64,000 nucleotides of DNA from assembly GCA_025531455.1 (NCBI GenBank), contig JAMYHL010000017.1, positions 1 to 64,000 on the forward strand. The letters are read 5' to 3'. Positions 1 to 10,701 of the stretch are shown here, piece by piece. The position numbers were made by a program, and so were the translations under genes. The notes beneath the pieces are model-generated. The model searched no databases, was not told the origin of the DNA, and worked only from the letters and a program-made list of their open reading frames with translations. The stretch is from Apiotrichum sp. Y4204. Taxonomy: Eukaryota > Basidiomycota > Tremellomycetes > Trichosporonales > Trichosporonaceae. The stretch's first letter is position 1, and each line of letters begins with the position of its first letter.

Positions 1-1565
1 TGTGTATCTCATTTGCTGACTGTCACTGGTATCGGCGGCGCCATTGGAACCGGTCTCTTCGTGGGAACCGGCACGTCCCTCTCATACGCCGGACCATTGT
101 CGCTTGTACTCGGATACGCGTTGTACGGTGCTCTTGTGTTGATGACATTCAATGCCGTCGGCGAAATGACCACCTACCTACCCATCGACGGATCGATCCT
201 CCAGTTCGCAGCCCGCTTCGTCGACCCATCCTACGGATTCGCCATGGCGTGGCTGTGCATCTACAACAACTCGGTGACAGTCGCAGCTGAAGCTACTGCA
301 GTTGCCAGTATCATCAAGTTTTGGAACGAAGACATTAACAGTGGCGTGTGGTGCGCGCTCTTCACGGTCTCTGTTCTTCTGATCAACATCTTTGGCTCGC
401 GTTTCTTCGGCGAGGGCGAGTTTTGGTTCTCGTCGTTCAAGGTCTTGCTTGTCTTCATGATGATGTTCTTCACCGTCATCACCATGCTGGGTGGAAACCC
501 CCAACACGACCGCTACGGATTCCGCTACTGGAAGGATCCCGGCGTCATGCGCGAGTACCTCGTTCCGGGCGGCCTCGGCAAGTTCCTTGGACTGTGGAGC
601 GTCTTCATTCAGGCGGCATTTGCTTACGGAGGCCCCGACTTTGTGGCCATGACAGCAGGTTGGGTCTAAAAGCTATTAGTCGCGCTGACAACGCAGGAGA
701 GGCAAAGTACCCCCGCCGCGTCCTCCCCAACGTCTTCCAGCGCGTCATCTTCCGCCTCCTCTTCTTCTACATCGGCGGCACAATCTGTATCGGCATCCTT
801 GTGCCATACAATGACCCCAAGCTCACCGGAAACGGCGGCGACGGGACACCCCCGATTGTCATTGGTGCTGACAGGCTCGGAGTGCCGGTGCTACCGCACA
901 TTATCAACGCCATCATTCTTACTTCGGCCTGGTCGGCTGGATGCTGCTTGACCTTTACCGCCTCCCGTAACATTTACGCTGCCGCAATCAATGGACACGC
1001 GCCCGCCCTCTTCCTCAAGACCTGGCGCGGGGTGCCTTTCAACGCCATCATTGCCGTCACGTTAGTTTCCTGTCTCGCCTTCATGTCCGTCAGCGACAAG
1101 GCCATCACCGTTTTCTCGTGGATCACCAACATTCTTGGCGGCATGTGGATCCTCGACCTGTGGATGCAGAATGTGCTGTATCTACGCTTCCGCGCTGGCG
1201 TCGAGGCTCAAGGAATCGACCGCTCGTCCTTCAGGTTTTACCGTCGTGGTCAGAAGGGCTTTTCATGGATCTGTGTCTTCGGCTACGGTCTCATCTTCCT
1301 CACCAACGGCTTCAAGGTGTTCATCAAGGGCCACTGGAGCATCCGCGACTTTCTCTTCGCGTACCTCGTCCTACCCCTCGGCATCCTCTTCTACGTCGGC
1401 CACAAGCTCTACAACGTCTTTGTGGAGGGTGGCCGCTGGCGCTGGCTACGCGGTGAGGAGATGGACTTTACCACCGGCAAGAAGGAGATCGACGATGACG
1501 AGCTCAACTACCCGGCCGTGGGACATACCCGCAAGGCGAGGTTCGAGCGCTGGCTGTGGGGTTAG
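1..1565 (+). CDS. Amino-acid permease (APC/AAT family), 5' partial
   Basis: This is a plasma-membrane proton-coupled amino-acid permease whose 5' end lies outside the window. The reading frame is open from base 1. It contains the family's first-helix signature (GGAIGTGLF at about 34-60) and many hydrophobic segments. A 38-nt intron (659-696) joins MTAG to EAKYPRR, matching the conserved stretch after helix 6 where permeases read GEA.NPRR. Exon 2 continues through helices 7-12 and ends with a basic C-terminal tail at TAG 1563-1565. About 500 codons are present, so little more than the cytosolic N-terminus is missing. Family assignment is strong; substrate cannot be told. Confidence 0.93.
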
Positions 1566-2039
1566 GTCGTAGGGACGTCTGTTGTGTCTGTAGTGGTAGG
1601 AAGTCAGAAGCCAAATGCACGTGTGGTCATTGTAGATGTTAGGCAGTCAACTGTTCAAAGTGACAAGTGGTGGTACTGTATAGAGAAGCACACTGTTCCC
1701 TACTGATGCAGATCAGGCTCGGAGGCCCCCACTCAGTCTGGGCTGGCCCCAATGTATAGTAGCCGCTGGCATTGTCCTACCACTTTAACATGAGAGGCTC
1801 GATACTGACCTACAAAGGCGCGAATAGTGAATGGTGTATGTAGCGGTTTTGTGCCTGACGCCGCGTTGAAACCAATGTCCGTTGCTACTATGGTCCACAA
1901 AGTCCACAAATGTCCACAGGAAATGAATCCTCTGCTCGCCAGAATGCTCGCCAGCTTCCTGGATCGATCGACCTGGCTGGCGTGATAAACGGTGAGATGA
2001 CTCATCGACTGCCCGTGAAGCCAGCCCTTCTGACGTCGC
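1566..2039. other. Intergenic region, no gene seen
   Basis: This lies between the 3' ends of the permease and the convergent lectin gene. Only short overlapping frames occur in it, and I see no RNA gene or repeat. Confidence 0.6.
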
Positions 2040-2804
2040 TCAATGTTTTACAACGCTCCACTGCTGGTTGTTGTTGTTGGCGTAGCACGTCCAGATTTGG
2101 GGAATCGCGCCGTTAGCCACCAGTCCGTCCTTGAGGTCCATGCAGTAATCTGATGTGAGCGACGATCATGTCACAGAAGAGGCGATAAACACAGGGACGC
2201 ACTCGTGCCAGTAAGCTTGAAGTTCGCTCCACCATCGTACTGCCATTGAACGGAGTCGGGGGGCGGAGCGGGGGACTGAGCAGGCCAGGTGGGCGAGGGG
2301 CAATCGAAGAGGGAGTGGAGCTGGCCGTCAAAGGGGTTGAAGCCGTACTTTCCGACTGTGTGTCAGCTGTGCGGAGGTGGGCGATCTAAGGTGCACTACA
2401 GGCTTTCTGATCCCATCATTCCTTCAACCTTCCAGCACTCACAGGAGCCGCCACTCATGCATTTGGGTGTTTGAGGTCCGTTGCTGTAGATGTACGTGTA
2501 GCCACTGACAACATACCAATACGACGCCGGGTCATCGAGGTTGCAGTCGACGCTTGATGTCAGCAACAAGGTTTGCGATAACAGCCCCGCGCACAACTAG
2601 AAGAAGTGTGCTTCTTTGTCACGATGCTCACAGGTGGACGCTCCAGTGGTTGTAAATGTCCGTCGCAAACGGTACCAGACACTTGCCGCAATTCCCGCCG
2701 GGGTGGATGGTCACTTTGTGGGCATTGGAGGGGACGGCGGCCGCCGTGACAGTGGTGGCCAAAAGGGACAGTGCGGACGCAGCAAGAACAGGGGCAACAA
2801 GCAT
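2040..2804 (-). CDS. Secreted R-type (beta-trefoil, CBM13-like) lectin, four exons
   Basis: Predicted secreted sugar-binding protein of 181 residues. Exons on the minus strand are 2804-2632, 2552-2443, 2355-2203 and 2149-2040; introns are 79, 87 and 53 nt and every phase fits. Residues 1-22 form a signal peptide. After it come the hallmarks of the beta-trefoil lectin fold: IHPGGN, KCL, VDCN...YW, then YCMDLKDG and a final QQW (the QxW motif). It is a binding fold only; there is no toxin or glycosidase domain. No exon is long enough to stand out alone, so the gene is easy to miss. A related gene lies at 25180-25792. The family call is firm, the ligand is unknown. Confidence 0.8.
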
Positions 2805-3161
2805 GGTGAATCGAGACTGGAGTGAGGAGACAGAGGAGAGTGAGAGAAACCGAGGTGGAAAGGAGGACGTCTGGGCATTAATACCATTGGCTCTCCCACT
2901 AGATCAGTAACGCCCGGCGTGTGGAGCACGGAGGACACGCAGCCAGGACAATGGCTGCTCATTCTGTTGCTCCATGGCTTTCGGTACATGACCAGTCTGA
3001 ACTGATATCATGTTTGCCTCTGTGTGTGTTTGCCGAACGGGTCGCGATGATTGAAGGAGAGAGCAGGTGACCGCGGATAAGGCTATTTGTTGTTCATCAT
3101 GGCCACAACCCTGGGTCTTCCGCCCAGACATATCAAGAACCCTCCATCTTATTAGGTTCTG
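2805..3161. other. Intergenic, upstream of the lectin gene
   Basis: This stretch holds the promoter side of the minus-strand lectin. No further gene or clear repeat is visible. Confidence 0.5.
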
Positions 3162-3950
3162 TCATTCGCGAAGAGCGTCATGGGGCTCTTTGGGGTCTTC
3201 TGGATTCCCTTTTGGCATCTGGTTGGCCTGAGTTTTACTTCTTTTCTGTTGTTCACATTCCATCTCTGCGTCTGACCCGCTGATCCACTTGGCCACCTTG
3301 CCGCGATAGATTAAAAAGAACAACGGCCGCAACGCATAGTCTTCTGGAGCCCCGCACAGCTCGATCACATCCGAGTTGTCATGGGATGTGCGAGGACGCG
3401 ACTGTATGTACTCACAGTCTTGAAGGACCAGGAGGCGAGGGAGACCGGGAAAAGTCCAACACCAGAGGGTAAGCCTTCGGGATATCCGGGTTGTAGAACG
3501 GGATCTTGACAGAGGAGACGCCTCGACGCCGTGTGGGGCCTCGTTTGAAACGGTTGCGCACGAGATGGGCCAGTTTCCAGGCACTTTGGACCTCATCTCG
3601 TGTCCAGTCCGTAATGCCCTTCGTACGCACTGCCCAGCATCCACAGCCCAACCGTCACATCTGGATAGAGTGGGTGGACCGCGTTTCAATCTCTCTAGCG
3701 GACCTGATTAGCGGTGGACGCTCAGCGGCGACAGTCATGTACACACTTTCCTGGTACCGTTGGCTAGAAGCGCATGTTGCCGTCGGAGGCATGAGCGTGT
3801 ATCTGTTACATCCCCGCCGCGGCTGCGAGCAAGGAACTGTACCTCGCCAAGATCATGTCTCCGATGCCTTCAGACCACTGACCGCTCGCAAACACAGTTC
3901 CGGCTTGCCGTAATCTTACCGCCTTGAACTGTTCTCTCCTATTGGCAGTC
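3162..3950 (-). pseudogene. Possible degraded gene of unknown family
   Basis: Several protein-like pieces lie in order on the minus strand but in different frames: one with GQWSEGIGDMILA (about 3850-3900), one with FYNPDIPKAYPLVLDF (about 3450-3500) and one with VIELCGAPEDYALRPLFF (about 3300-3370) running to a stop at 3162. The last two look like consecutive parts of one protein, but no GT...AG intron joins them in phase, which suggests a frameshift. The style recalls the F-box-like hypothetical proteins elsewhere in this window. I do not recognise a family. It could also be chance open frames. Confidence 0.25.
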
Positions 3951-4017
3951 CTCTCCTACGGTAGCGGCTTTGCGGCGTGGGGGTTGCACAAGCAGGTTAG
4001 CGATCCCGGTCACAAGA

Positions 4018-4028
4018 AGTATATAACT
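4018..4028 (+). promoter_or_regulatory. TATA-like box upstream of the secreted cysteine-rich gene
   Basis: The run AGTATATAACT ends about 58 bases before the ATG at 4086, a usual spacing for a fungal TATA box and a short leader. Confidence 0.5.
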
Positions 4029-4085
4029 GGAGGCGAGTACAGCTAGCTGGATGGCCCTCTCCATCCAAGAAGCCAGCCACACACC

Positions 4086-4450
4086 ATGGTCTCGTGCACG
4101 TTCATTCTCATCGCTTCCCCGTTTATCCTCAGCGCAATCGTCTCCGCGGCGCCAATGGCAGGCGAGAACGGCACTCCAGCTGAGGGTGGAGGGGCTACGG
4201 GCCGTGGAGGGCTGGAGTCTTTCAACGGCGCTGATGGCGAGGGCTTCAAGTGCCCGACACCCGAGTCTCTGGGGCTGAAGGTTTCCACCATCAACTGTTG
4301 TTACGACGACGGCAAAGGCTGTGAGTAGGGCTCGACCTCTGACGCGACAAATTCCTACCCACTGACAGCTCAGCGGCGTTCTGGTGCCCCTGGTACAAGG
4401 ACTGTGATTACAGCACCGGCGCGTGGATGTGCCGCAACACCGACGTGTAG
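4086..4450 (+). CDS. Small secreted cysteine-rich protein
   Basis: Two exons, 4086-4320 and 4374-4450, encode 103 residues. The ATG sits in ACACCATGG and is followed by a hydrophobic signal peptide (about 1-21) ending near AAP. A glycine-rich linker leads to a C-terminal module with seven cysteines, including an adjacent CC pair. The 53-nt intron uses the second of two nearby acceptors (CTCAG at 4369-4373). That choice keeps the cysteine module open; the other acceptor gives a non-cysteine tail. Small size, signal peptide and paired cysteines suggest a disulfide-stabilised extracellular or effector-like protein. I do not recognise a named family. Confidence 0.65.
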
Positions 4451-5326
4451 CTCCGGCGGAACGATTTCATGGTTTCGGGCCACAACAACTTAATGTGATT
4501 CCCTCTTTCGTATGGGCCCCAGTTTGGGCTTCTGGCTTGCATACATATGTGATATGTGATGTGTATAACAGCACTTTGTGCTTTTGTGAAGCGGACACAC
4601 GTCCATTGATTGCTATTGTCCCGGCTTGATCATGTTATTCTTTCTGCGGCTTGGCATGCGCATGGCTTGGCGCACCAGAATAACTCTGTCCTGCGTCACC
4701 CACAGGCCGGAGGCAGCGACCCGGGAATGCTCCAAAGACCAATCAGACTAGCTGGCTCACCCCTCGGCCCTGGGCGCTTGCCCAAGATAACACACATGTA
4801 CAGTACGTTGTCGCATTGTCGATCACGACGTAAATCCCACCATAGCGCGACACTTCCAACCATTGTAGAAAATCAACAAAAATCGATCTAATGTAGCTGT
4901 CTGCCTGGAAATCTTCTTCTTGCAAGAGCCACTAGTATATCCATGCATGGGAGTCGCAAATACTGAGCTGCATGCAGACTTGCTATTCGGACTTTGCGGA
5001 ATAGCAGTTTTCAGGCACCCCTTCGCTGCACAGTGGCGACACATGGCAAACTCCCTGAAATTAACCAGTAGTCAATATCTGGACATGCTCTGACATGCAT
5101 CAGAATAGCGCTGCTGTCAGTGTCTGCACAGGAGCAGGTGCTACCCAAGAGCCAAACATTAACCAAAGGGGAGGAATTATTTGATTTTTGTACATGAACA
5201 GCGGATTTATGAACAACGCGCGCTACGGTGTCTTTCCGTATGATGATCGACAATGGGTGACGACGTACTGTACAGTAGTAGGGCAACTATTAAGCAACTT
5301 GAAGTCTAACAGGGTGCTGTCTGCAC
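4451..5326. other. Intergenic region of about 0.9 kb, no gene seen
   Basis: It lies between the cysteine-rich protein gene and the convergent sulfatase gene. It is AT-richer than its neighbours, has only short frames on both strands, and I see no structured RNA. Confidence 0.6.
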
Positions 5327-6787
5327 TTATGCCTTCGCCTGCACGCCCGTCCCCGGATTCTCCAGCTCAAAGTCAAACCGCTCCTGAAGCTGGTACCCGT
5401 CCTCGCCGAGGTACTGCATCATGGACATGACAGACACGCCATCCCGGAAAAGCCACGGGTCCTCGCTGACCCGCTGCCACTCCTCGACCTTGCTTCGCAG
5501 CTCCTTGAGGGTCTCAGCGTACGCGCTGTCGTTGGCGAGGTTGCGCACTTCAGCGGGGTCGGCCTCGAGATCGAAAAGCTCCTCTGGCCCGCGACGGAGA
5601 TACTGCGTAAGCGTCCGCTTGCCGAGGAGCAGGTCCTTCTTGCCGCCGCCGACATCCACCTTGGGCTCGTTGCGCATTGCGTCCCAGCTCTTGCTTGCGA
5701 AAATGTCCGCCGAGAAGGGAAAGTCGAGCTGCCAGCAGATGTTGCGGTGGTACTTGAATCGCGGGGTGCGGATGAACCGCGTCGGGTAGTAGTTTGTCAC
5801 CTCGTGGAATGTGTGGGAGCCATAAACCTCCTTCCAGTCGTCGGGGGCGTCGGTGGCGTCCAGGATGGAGAGGATGGAGCGGCCGTGGCGCTTCGGGGCG
5901 CCCTCTGCCGGCTGCGGAGAGACACCGGCCCAATCGAGGAACGTAGGGAGAATGTCTACATACGACACCATGGAGAGGTTGGTGGCACCCTCCGGACCAC
6001 TAGGTGTGCGGACGATCATAGGAAGGCAGACGCCCGCATCGTAGAGAGTCGTCTTGGAGTTGAGGAACGGCGCCCCGTTATCGCTGACGAACATGACAAG
6101 GGTGTCATCGGCATGACCGGAGGCAGCGAGTGCGTCGAGCACGAGTCCAACTGCGACATCCATACGCGAGATTGATTGATAGTACTCGGCCAGCTCGGTA
6201 CGGACAGCCGGCAAGTCGTTCATGTAGTACGGCACCTCGACGTCTTTGGGGTCGTACTTTGTTTCCTTTGTGCCGGAATAGTCTACGTTGTTGCCGAAAC
6301 CGCCGCGGGTGGTGTCGCGGTGGGGATCCGTAAACCCGATGGTAAGGCAGAAGGGCTTGACCTCCTTGTTCGCCCGGCTGAGGAAGTCGGTCGTCCGGTC
6401 GGCAAGCCATCTGGGGTCTCGCGATCCGTTCTCGTCTCGCACGGTCCATGGGTATACGGCTGGGGTACCGACGTGGACCTTGTTGATGATGCCAGTGAGA
6501 TACCCCGCCTTGTTGAACAGCGCCGGCATCGACTCGACGTGGTCAAACGTCACAAAGTGGTGAAATGTGTGGTTGAGACCATAGAGACCGTTACTGTGGG
6601 TATGAAGACCAGTGTAGATGACTGAACGAGAGCCCGAACACGACGCTGTGCTTGCGAATGCTCGCTCAAACCGGACTCCCTCCTTTGCCAGCGCGTCGAC
6701 ATGTGGTGTCTTTACAGCAGCGCCGTAGCAGCCCAGATTCTTGCCGAGGTCGTCGGCAATCATGAGGAGGATGTTCTTGTGGGTCAT
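5327..6787 (-). CDS. Sulfatase, N-sulfoglucosamine sulfohydrolase (SGSH)-like
   Basis: Single-exon sulfatase of 486 residues. The metal-binding start IADDLG (D12, D13), the nucleophile region around C50, and VSDNGAP (D236, N237) are all present. Segments such as NGLYGLNHTFHHF and LTGIINKVHVG match the heparan N-sulfatase branch rather than arylsulfatases. Such enzymes hydrolyse sulfate from sulfamates or esters after the nucleophile Cys is oxidised to formylglycine. The motif here reads C-S-G-S-R: the third position, normally Pro (or Ala), is Gly. There is no signal peptide, so it is probably cytosolic. The ATG at 6787 is the first in frame and begins directly with the beta-strand before the metal site. 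Confidence 0.9.
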   Translation of the reverse strand: MTHKNILLMIADDLGKNLGCYGAAVKTPHVDALAKEGVRFERAFASTASCSGSRSVIYTGLHTHSNGLYGLNHTFHHFVTFDHVESMPALFNKAGYLTGIINKVHVGTPAVYPWTVRDENGSRDPRWLADRTTDFLSRANKEVKPFCLTIGFTDPHRDTTRGGFGNNVDYSGTKETKYDPKDVEVPYYMNDLPAVRTELAEYYQSISRMDVAVGLVLDALAASGHADDTLVMFVSDNGAPFLNSKTTLYDAGVCLPMIVRTPSGPEGATNLSMVSYVDILPTFLDWAGVSPQPAEGAPKRHGRSILSILDATDAPDDWKEVYGSHTFHEVTNYYPTRFIRTPRFKYHRNICWQLDFPFSADIFASKSWDAMRNEPKVDVGGGKKDLLLGKRTLTQYLRRGPEELFDLEADPAEVRNLANDSAYAETLKELRSKVEEWQRVSEDPWLFRDGVSVMSMMQYLGEDGYQLQERFDFELENPGTGVQAKA

Positions 6788-6988
6788 GGTGGCGTATCGT
6801 GTGATGGTGGCTGTGGAGGACTGTCTACAGGTAATGTTGACTTTGTTATATCTGAGCTCTCTGACAAGCGCCGCCGTTGCAAAGGGGTGAGAGGATGTTC
6901 ATTTCGCGATCCGACCTGTACCGTACAGAGTCCTTGGAGTGTCGGCCGAGCGTCAAGCACGGTATTCCAAAGAACGGGTCCCACGAGG

Positions 6989-7100
6989 TGCGGAATGCGG
7001 CCTCGATTGTCGGATACGGCGCGTAATTGTCGAATACCTCGCCCCTGGTTGTCGAATACCACTACCCGATTGTCGAATGCTCCACCTGAGATGTGGAATC
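6989..7100. repeat. Six degenerate copies of a 9-11 bp motif at 20-22 bp spacing
   Basis: A motif close to TTGTCGAATAC recurs with its GT at 6989, 7009, 7029, 7051, 7072 and 7093. The middle four copies are near-perfect (starts 7007, 7027, 7049, 7070); the outer two are degenerate. Spacing is 20, 20, 22, 21 and 21 bp, about two helical turns, so all copies face the same side of the DNA. The array lies 200-310 bp upstream of the sulfatase ATG (6787). This is what a multi-site operator for a DNA-binding protein would look like. Confidence 0.6.
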
Positions 7101-8408
7101 TTGTAAGCTTTTCTGGAACGGCGGGACACTCTGCAGCCAGCAGCCGACGCGTAAGGGCAAAGCAAAGTAAGTAATCAAACCAATCCCCTCCCGTGGGGTG
7201 GGGCGTGTGGGGCCAAAGCTGCTCTCCATATGATCTCCATTCGTCGTGTCGCAAACGACGAATACTTGACAAGCGACCCCACCATCCACAAGCGCGATAA
7301 GGGTGACGTGATGGGCATGTGACCTTGGCGGCAGGGACCAGGGGGCGGAGAACGGCAGACGGCCTTGTTTGTCACCTGCAGCCTCCAGATCCGAGACATA
7401 CTGCCGGCACTGCGTCCACTGGGGAGAGGTTCAGGGACCGACCGAGAGCGCGGGTTAGTATCCCGACCGCGATCGACTGTCTGAGTATAGCCCGCGCGGT
7501 TATTCCGAGCTCCACCTCTCCTTCACCTGCTGGGACCCTTGGAAATCTCGGCCACCCCCTTTTGAGTCTCGCCATCTTCGTGATTTTCGGGGTATGTGGT
7601 GGCATGTGGCGCGAGCATTCTTCTGCCCTGGTGGACCACCATCTCTGGAGGCCGAGAGTTCGGACAACGTCCAGTACGTGCAGAGATACCAAGGTGAGAA
7701 GTAAGATCCCTCTAAAGTACTTGGCCGCTTGTCCCTGCACCCTGCCCCATATCCGTTTGCCTCTGTCCCGTGATTCGTGTAGTGCCTGCCGCCGGTGCTC
7801 CACTGTCGGTCCGGGGTCCACCACCATACAACAGACATCCTCCAAGTCTGCATTCCCAAAGATCAGGCCGTTACTGTAGCATAAACGAATGTAGAAGTGT
7901 TCCAACGACGAATACAAGCAGGGTCTGGGGTAAGGGGGAGCTACTTTGAGTCAAACTCTGCCTCTTCTGCGTGCCGTAACACTCCTCGGGGATGGGGGAG
8001 AATTGATTTCGGCTTTGGTGGCCAACTGTCACTGTTGACTGCTCTTGTGCACTCTGGTACTCTGGTCGGCCTGCTGCAGCGCGCGGCTACTGCCGTCCCA
8101 TCAAGCTTACCCGCCCTGCTTCGCTACGTCACGAGAAATCGATGGCGACCAGAGCGGTGCTGAGGAGACAATCTTTCGTGAGCTTGACACCCGACGAAGG
8201 GTCTTTATCCGCAAAAGCGTAGGCTGCAAAATGGTGGTCGACTAACTGACGCGATACAAAAGGCGATAACACCACAAAGCAGAGTAACCACATCCCCCCC
8301 CCTCGCCTTCAGAGACCGCACACAGACTAACCGCACCGTCGATATCCCACCCTGGCACACATGACACTTGTCAGCCAATTGGTCTGATCCAGCACCACCC
8401 GCGGCGCC
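7101..8408. other. Gene-poor region between sulfatase and sugar transporter
   Basis: The sulfatase (minus) and transporter (plus) diverge here. Frames of 120-180 codons occur on both strands but overlap each other and show no recognisable domain, so I do not call a gene. Confidence 0.5.
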
Positions 8409-10090
8409 ATGAGCATCATCACCAACAATGTGATCACGCAGAACTACACTCTGAGGCTGTTCCTCACGAGTCTGTTGCTTACGCTGAGTTCTGCAAACTT
8501 TGCTTTCGACAACCATGGCTTTGGTCAGGTAAGTGCGACTGATCGTGTGCGAGCGAGTATCTTCTGACTCCCAAGACCCAAGCCATGGACCCGTTCAGGA
8601 GGAGGTTCGGTGACCCTCAGCCAGCGGGAAAGAAGCCGACACTGCCAGCAGGCTTTCTCGCGCAGTCGAACGCATTCCCATTTATCCTTCTTGCCTTTGG
8701 TAGGTCGACTACCCTTTGTTCTTGACAACTAACAGTCAAAGGAATCGTCCTCGGTAGCGAGATCTCCTCTCGTTTTGGCCGGCGTATGACCGTGTTCACC
8801 ATGTCGATCTGGGCAATGTGCTGCGTCCCCATCATCGTGACCTCGAAGACCCGCAGTCAATTCCTTGCCGCGCGGTGCCTCAACTCGATCTACATTGGCA
8901 TGGAGATGTCCTGCATCCCAGTATACCAGGCTGAGATTGTCCCCGCCCGTGTGCGTGGCCTTGCCGTGGCCAGTTACCAAATGTCGTTTGCCGTCGGCGG
9001 GTTTGTCATCTCGGGCATCTGCCACCGCACCGCAGAGATCAAGAATGACTGGGCATGGAAGATTCCATTCCTGTGCTACCTCGTCGTTCCGGCCATTGTG
9101 TCGTCGCTTATCTGGTTCCAGCCAGAGTCTCCCCGCTGGCTCGCGTCTGTTGGCAAGATGGATGCTGCCCGCGCGTCTCTCAGAAAGTTCCGCAAGGCAG
9201 ACCACGACATTGAGCATGAGCTTGAGCAGGTCATGCTTTCCCTCGAGGCTGAGAAGCTTCAGAGCACAGGATCTTACGCCGCGTGCTTCAAGGGACACAA
9301 CCTCCGCCGTACCCTCATCGTCTTTGGCGTCAACTTCTTCCTGCAGGCCACCGGACAGGCGTTCACATCGCTTTACGGCCCGACCATTATCAAGGACCTC
9401 GAGACGATCAACCCCTTCAACTACACGCTTATTAACAACGGTCTCCAGCTGTTCATGTACAGCCTGAACGTTGGACTGAACGATGTCCTTGGACGCCGCC
9501 CTCTTATGATCGCCAGTGCCTCATGCCAGGCAGTCTTCATGTACGTTATCGCTGGTCTGGGGACGATCAACAACCCCAGCGACGTAATCAAGTCGGCAAC
9601 CGTTGCCTTTATCATCCTCTTTTCTCTTGGCTTCTGCTTTGGTTGGGCGCCTCTGTCGTATGTCATCTCGGCCGAGACGCCGTCTCAACAGCTCCGCGAC
9701 AAGACAACGCGTATGGGATTCATTGTTGGCATCATCATGCAGTTCCTCGTCGCATTCACTCTGCCTTACCTCCTCTACGCGCCGTACGCCAACCTCCACA
9801 TGAAGGTCGGGTTCATCTTTGCGCCGATCGCGACGCTTGCCTTCATCTGGGCCTACTTCTTCCTCCCTGAGTGCAAGGGTCTCCGCCTGGAGCAAATCGA
9901 TTTGTTATTCGAGGAGAAGGTTCCTGCCTACCGGTCGACGCGCTGGGTCGCAACCCACGCCAAGAAGGACGTCGTTGGTGTCGACGAGTCTGGTCACATG
10001 GTCACCGAGGACGCCGGAAACGTCACCAAGACCATCTCCAACGACAACGACAAGCCTTCTATTGACATGATTGAGAGCAGGCGTGTTTAA
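8409..10090 (+). CDS. MFS sugar transporter (sugar porter family)
   Basis: Proton-coupled hexose-type transporter of 532 residues in the plasma membrane. Exons are 8409-8528, 8576-8699 and 8736-10090 (introns 47 and 36 nt). Sugar-porter motifs appear in order: GSEISSRFGRR in the loop after helix 2, VYQAEIVPARVRG at helix 4-5, PESPRWL before the central loop, and LPECKG near the end of helix 12. Twelve membrane segments can be traced. The tail (about 480-532) is hydrophilic. The monooxygenase gene downstream converges on it with about 600 bp between; a catabolic link is possible but not shown. Substrate unknown. Confidence 0.95.
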
Positions 10091-10701
10091 GTGCCGCAGC
10101 GAGGTGGATAGAATGGTTTACGTCAAGGAGCAATTTCTTTGGGAAGTGACTTTGTTGGGAAGCGAGAGCAGATATGTGTGGGTTACTGTAATACTGTAGA
10201 TGGGATGCACTGGGCCTTGCGATGTTCTTCGTACGGTGGAGGTATTGGTTGCTGTCGAGAGACGGTTATAGTACGATTCATAAGCGGGACTATCGAAGAA
10301 GGAAGTTTACATGGACAAAGGAGTGACGGCGGTTAAAGCTGCGACGGCGCAAGGAGCGACGGAGCGACGGAGCGACGGAGCGTACAAACGAGCTAGCGGC
10401 GGCGCGAGCGACGGCGCAAGCAGACTGCCTTTCAACAGTTGTGCGACTCTTGCTTTGCCCAATGCCAGGCATCCAGCCCAGTTCCGCCCTCGTTCCTCTG
10501 CGATGCGCGTACGACAAACCGACCCATGGGGAAGAACTTGCAAGATGAAAGAGAAAAGATGTCCCAAACAATGCATGAAAGCGGCCCGCCAAATGCCCAA
10601 TACATATCTCACAATGGTTCACGTTCTATAATGCTTCTCTTAAGCGTACACGGTACCAACGTCCTATCGCCCTATCGCTGGTAGCGCGCTATGCGCGCCC
10701 T
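10091..10701. other. Intergenic region with a short tandem repeat
   Basis: Between two convergent 3' ends. It contains three full copies plus a partial copy of the octamer GGAGCGAC at 10353-10382. No gene is seen. Confidence 0.6.
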
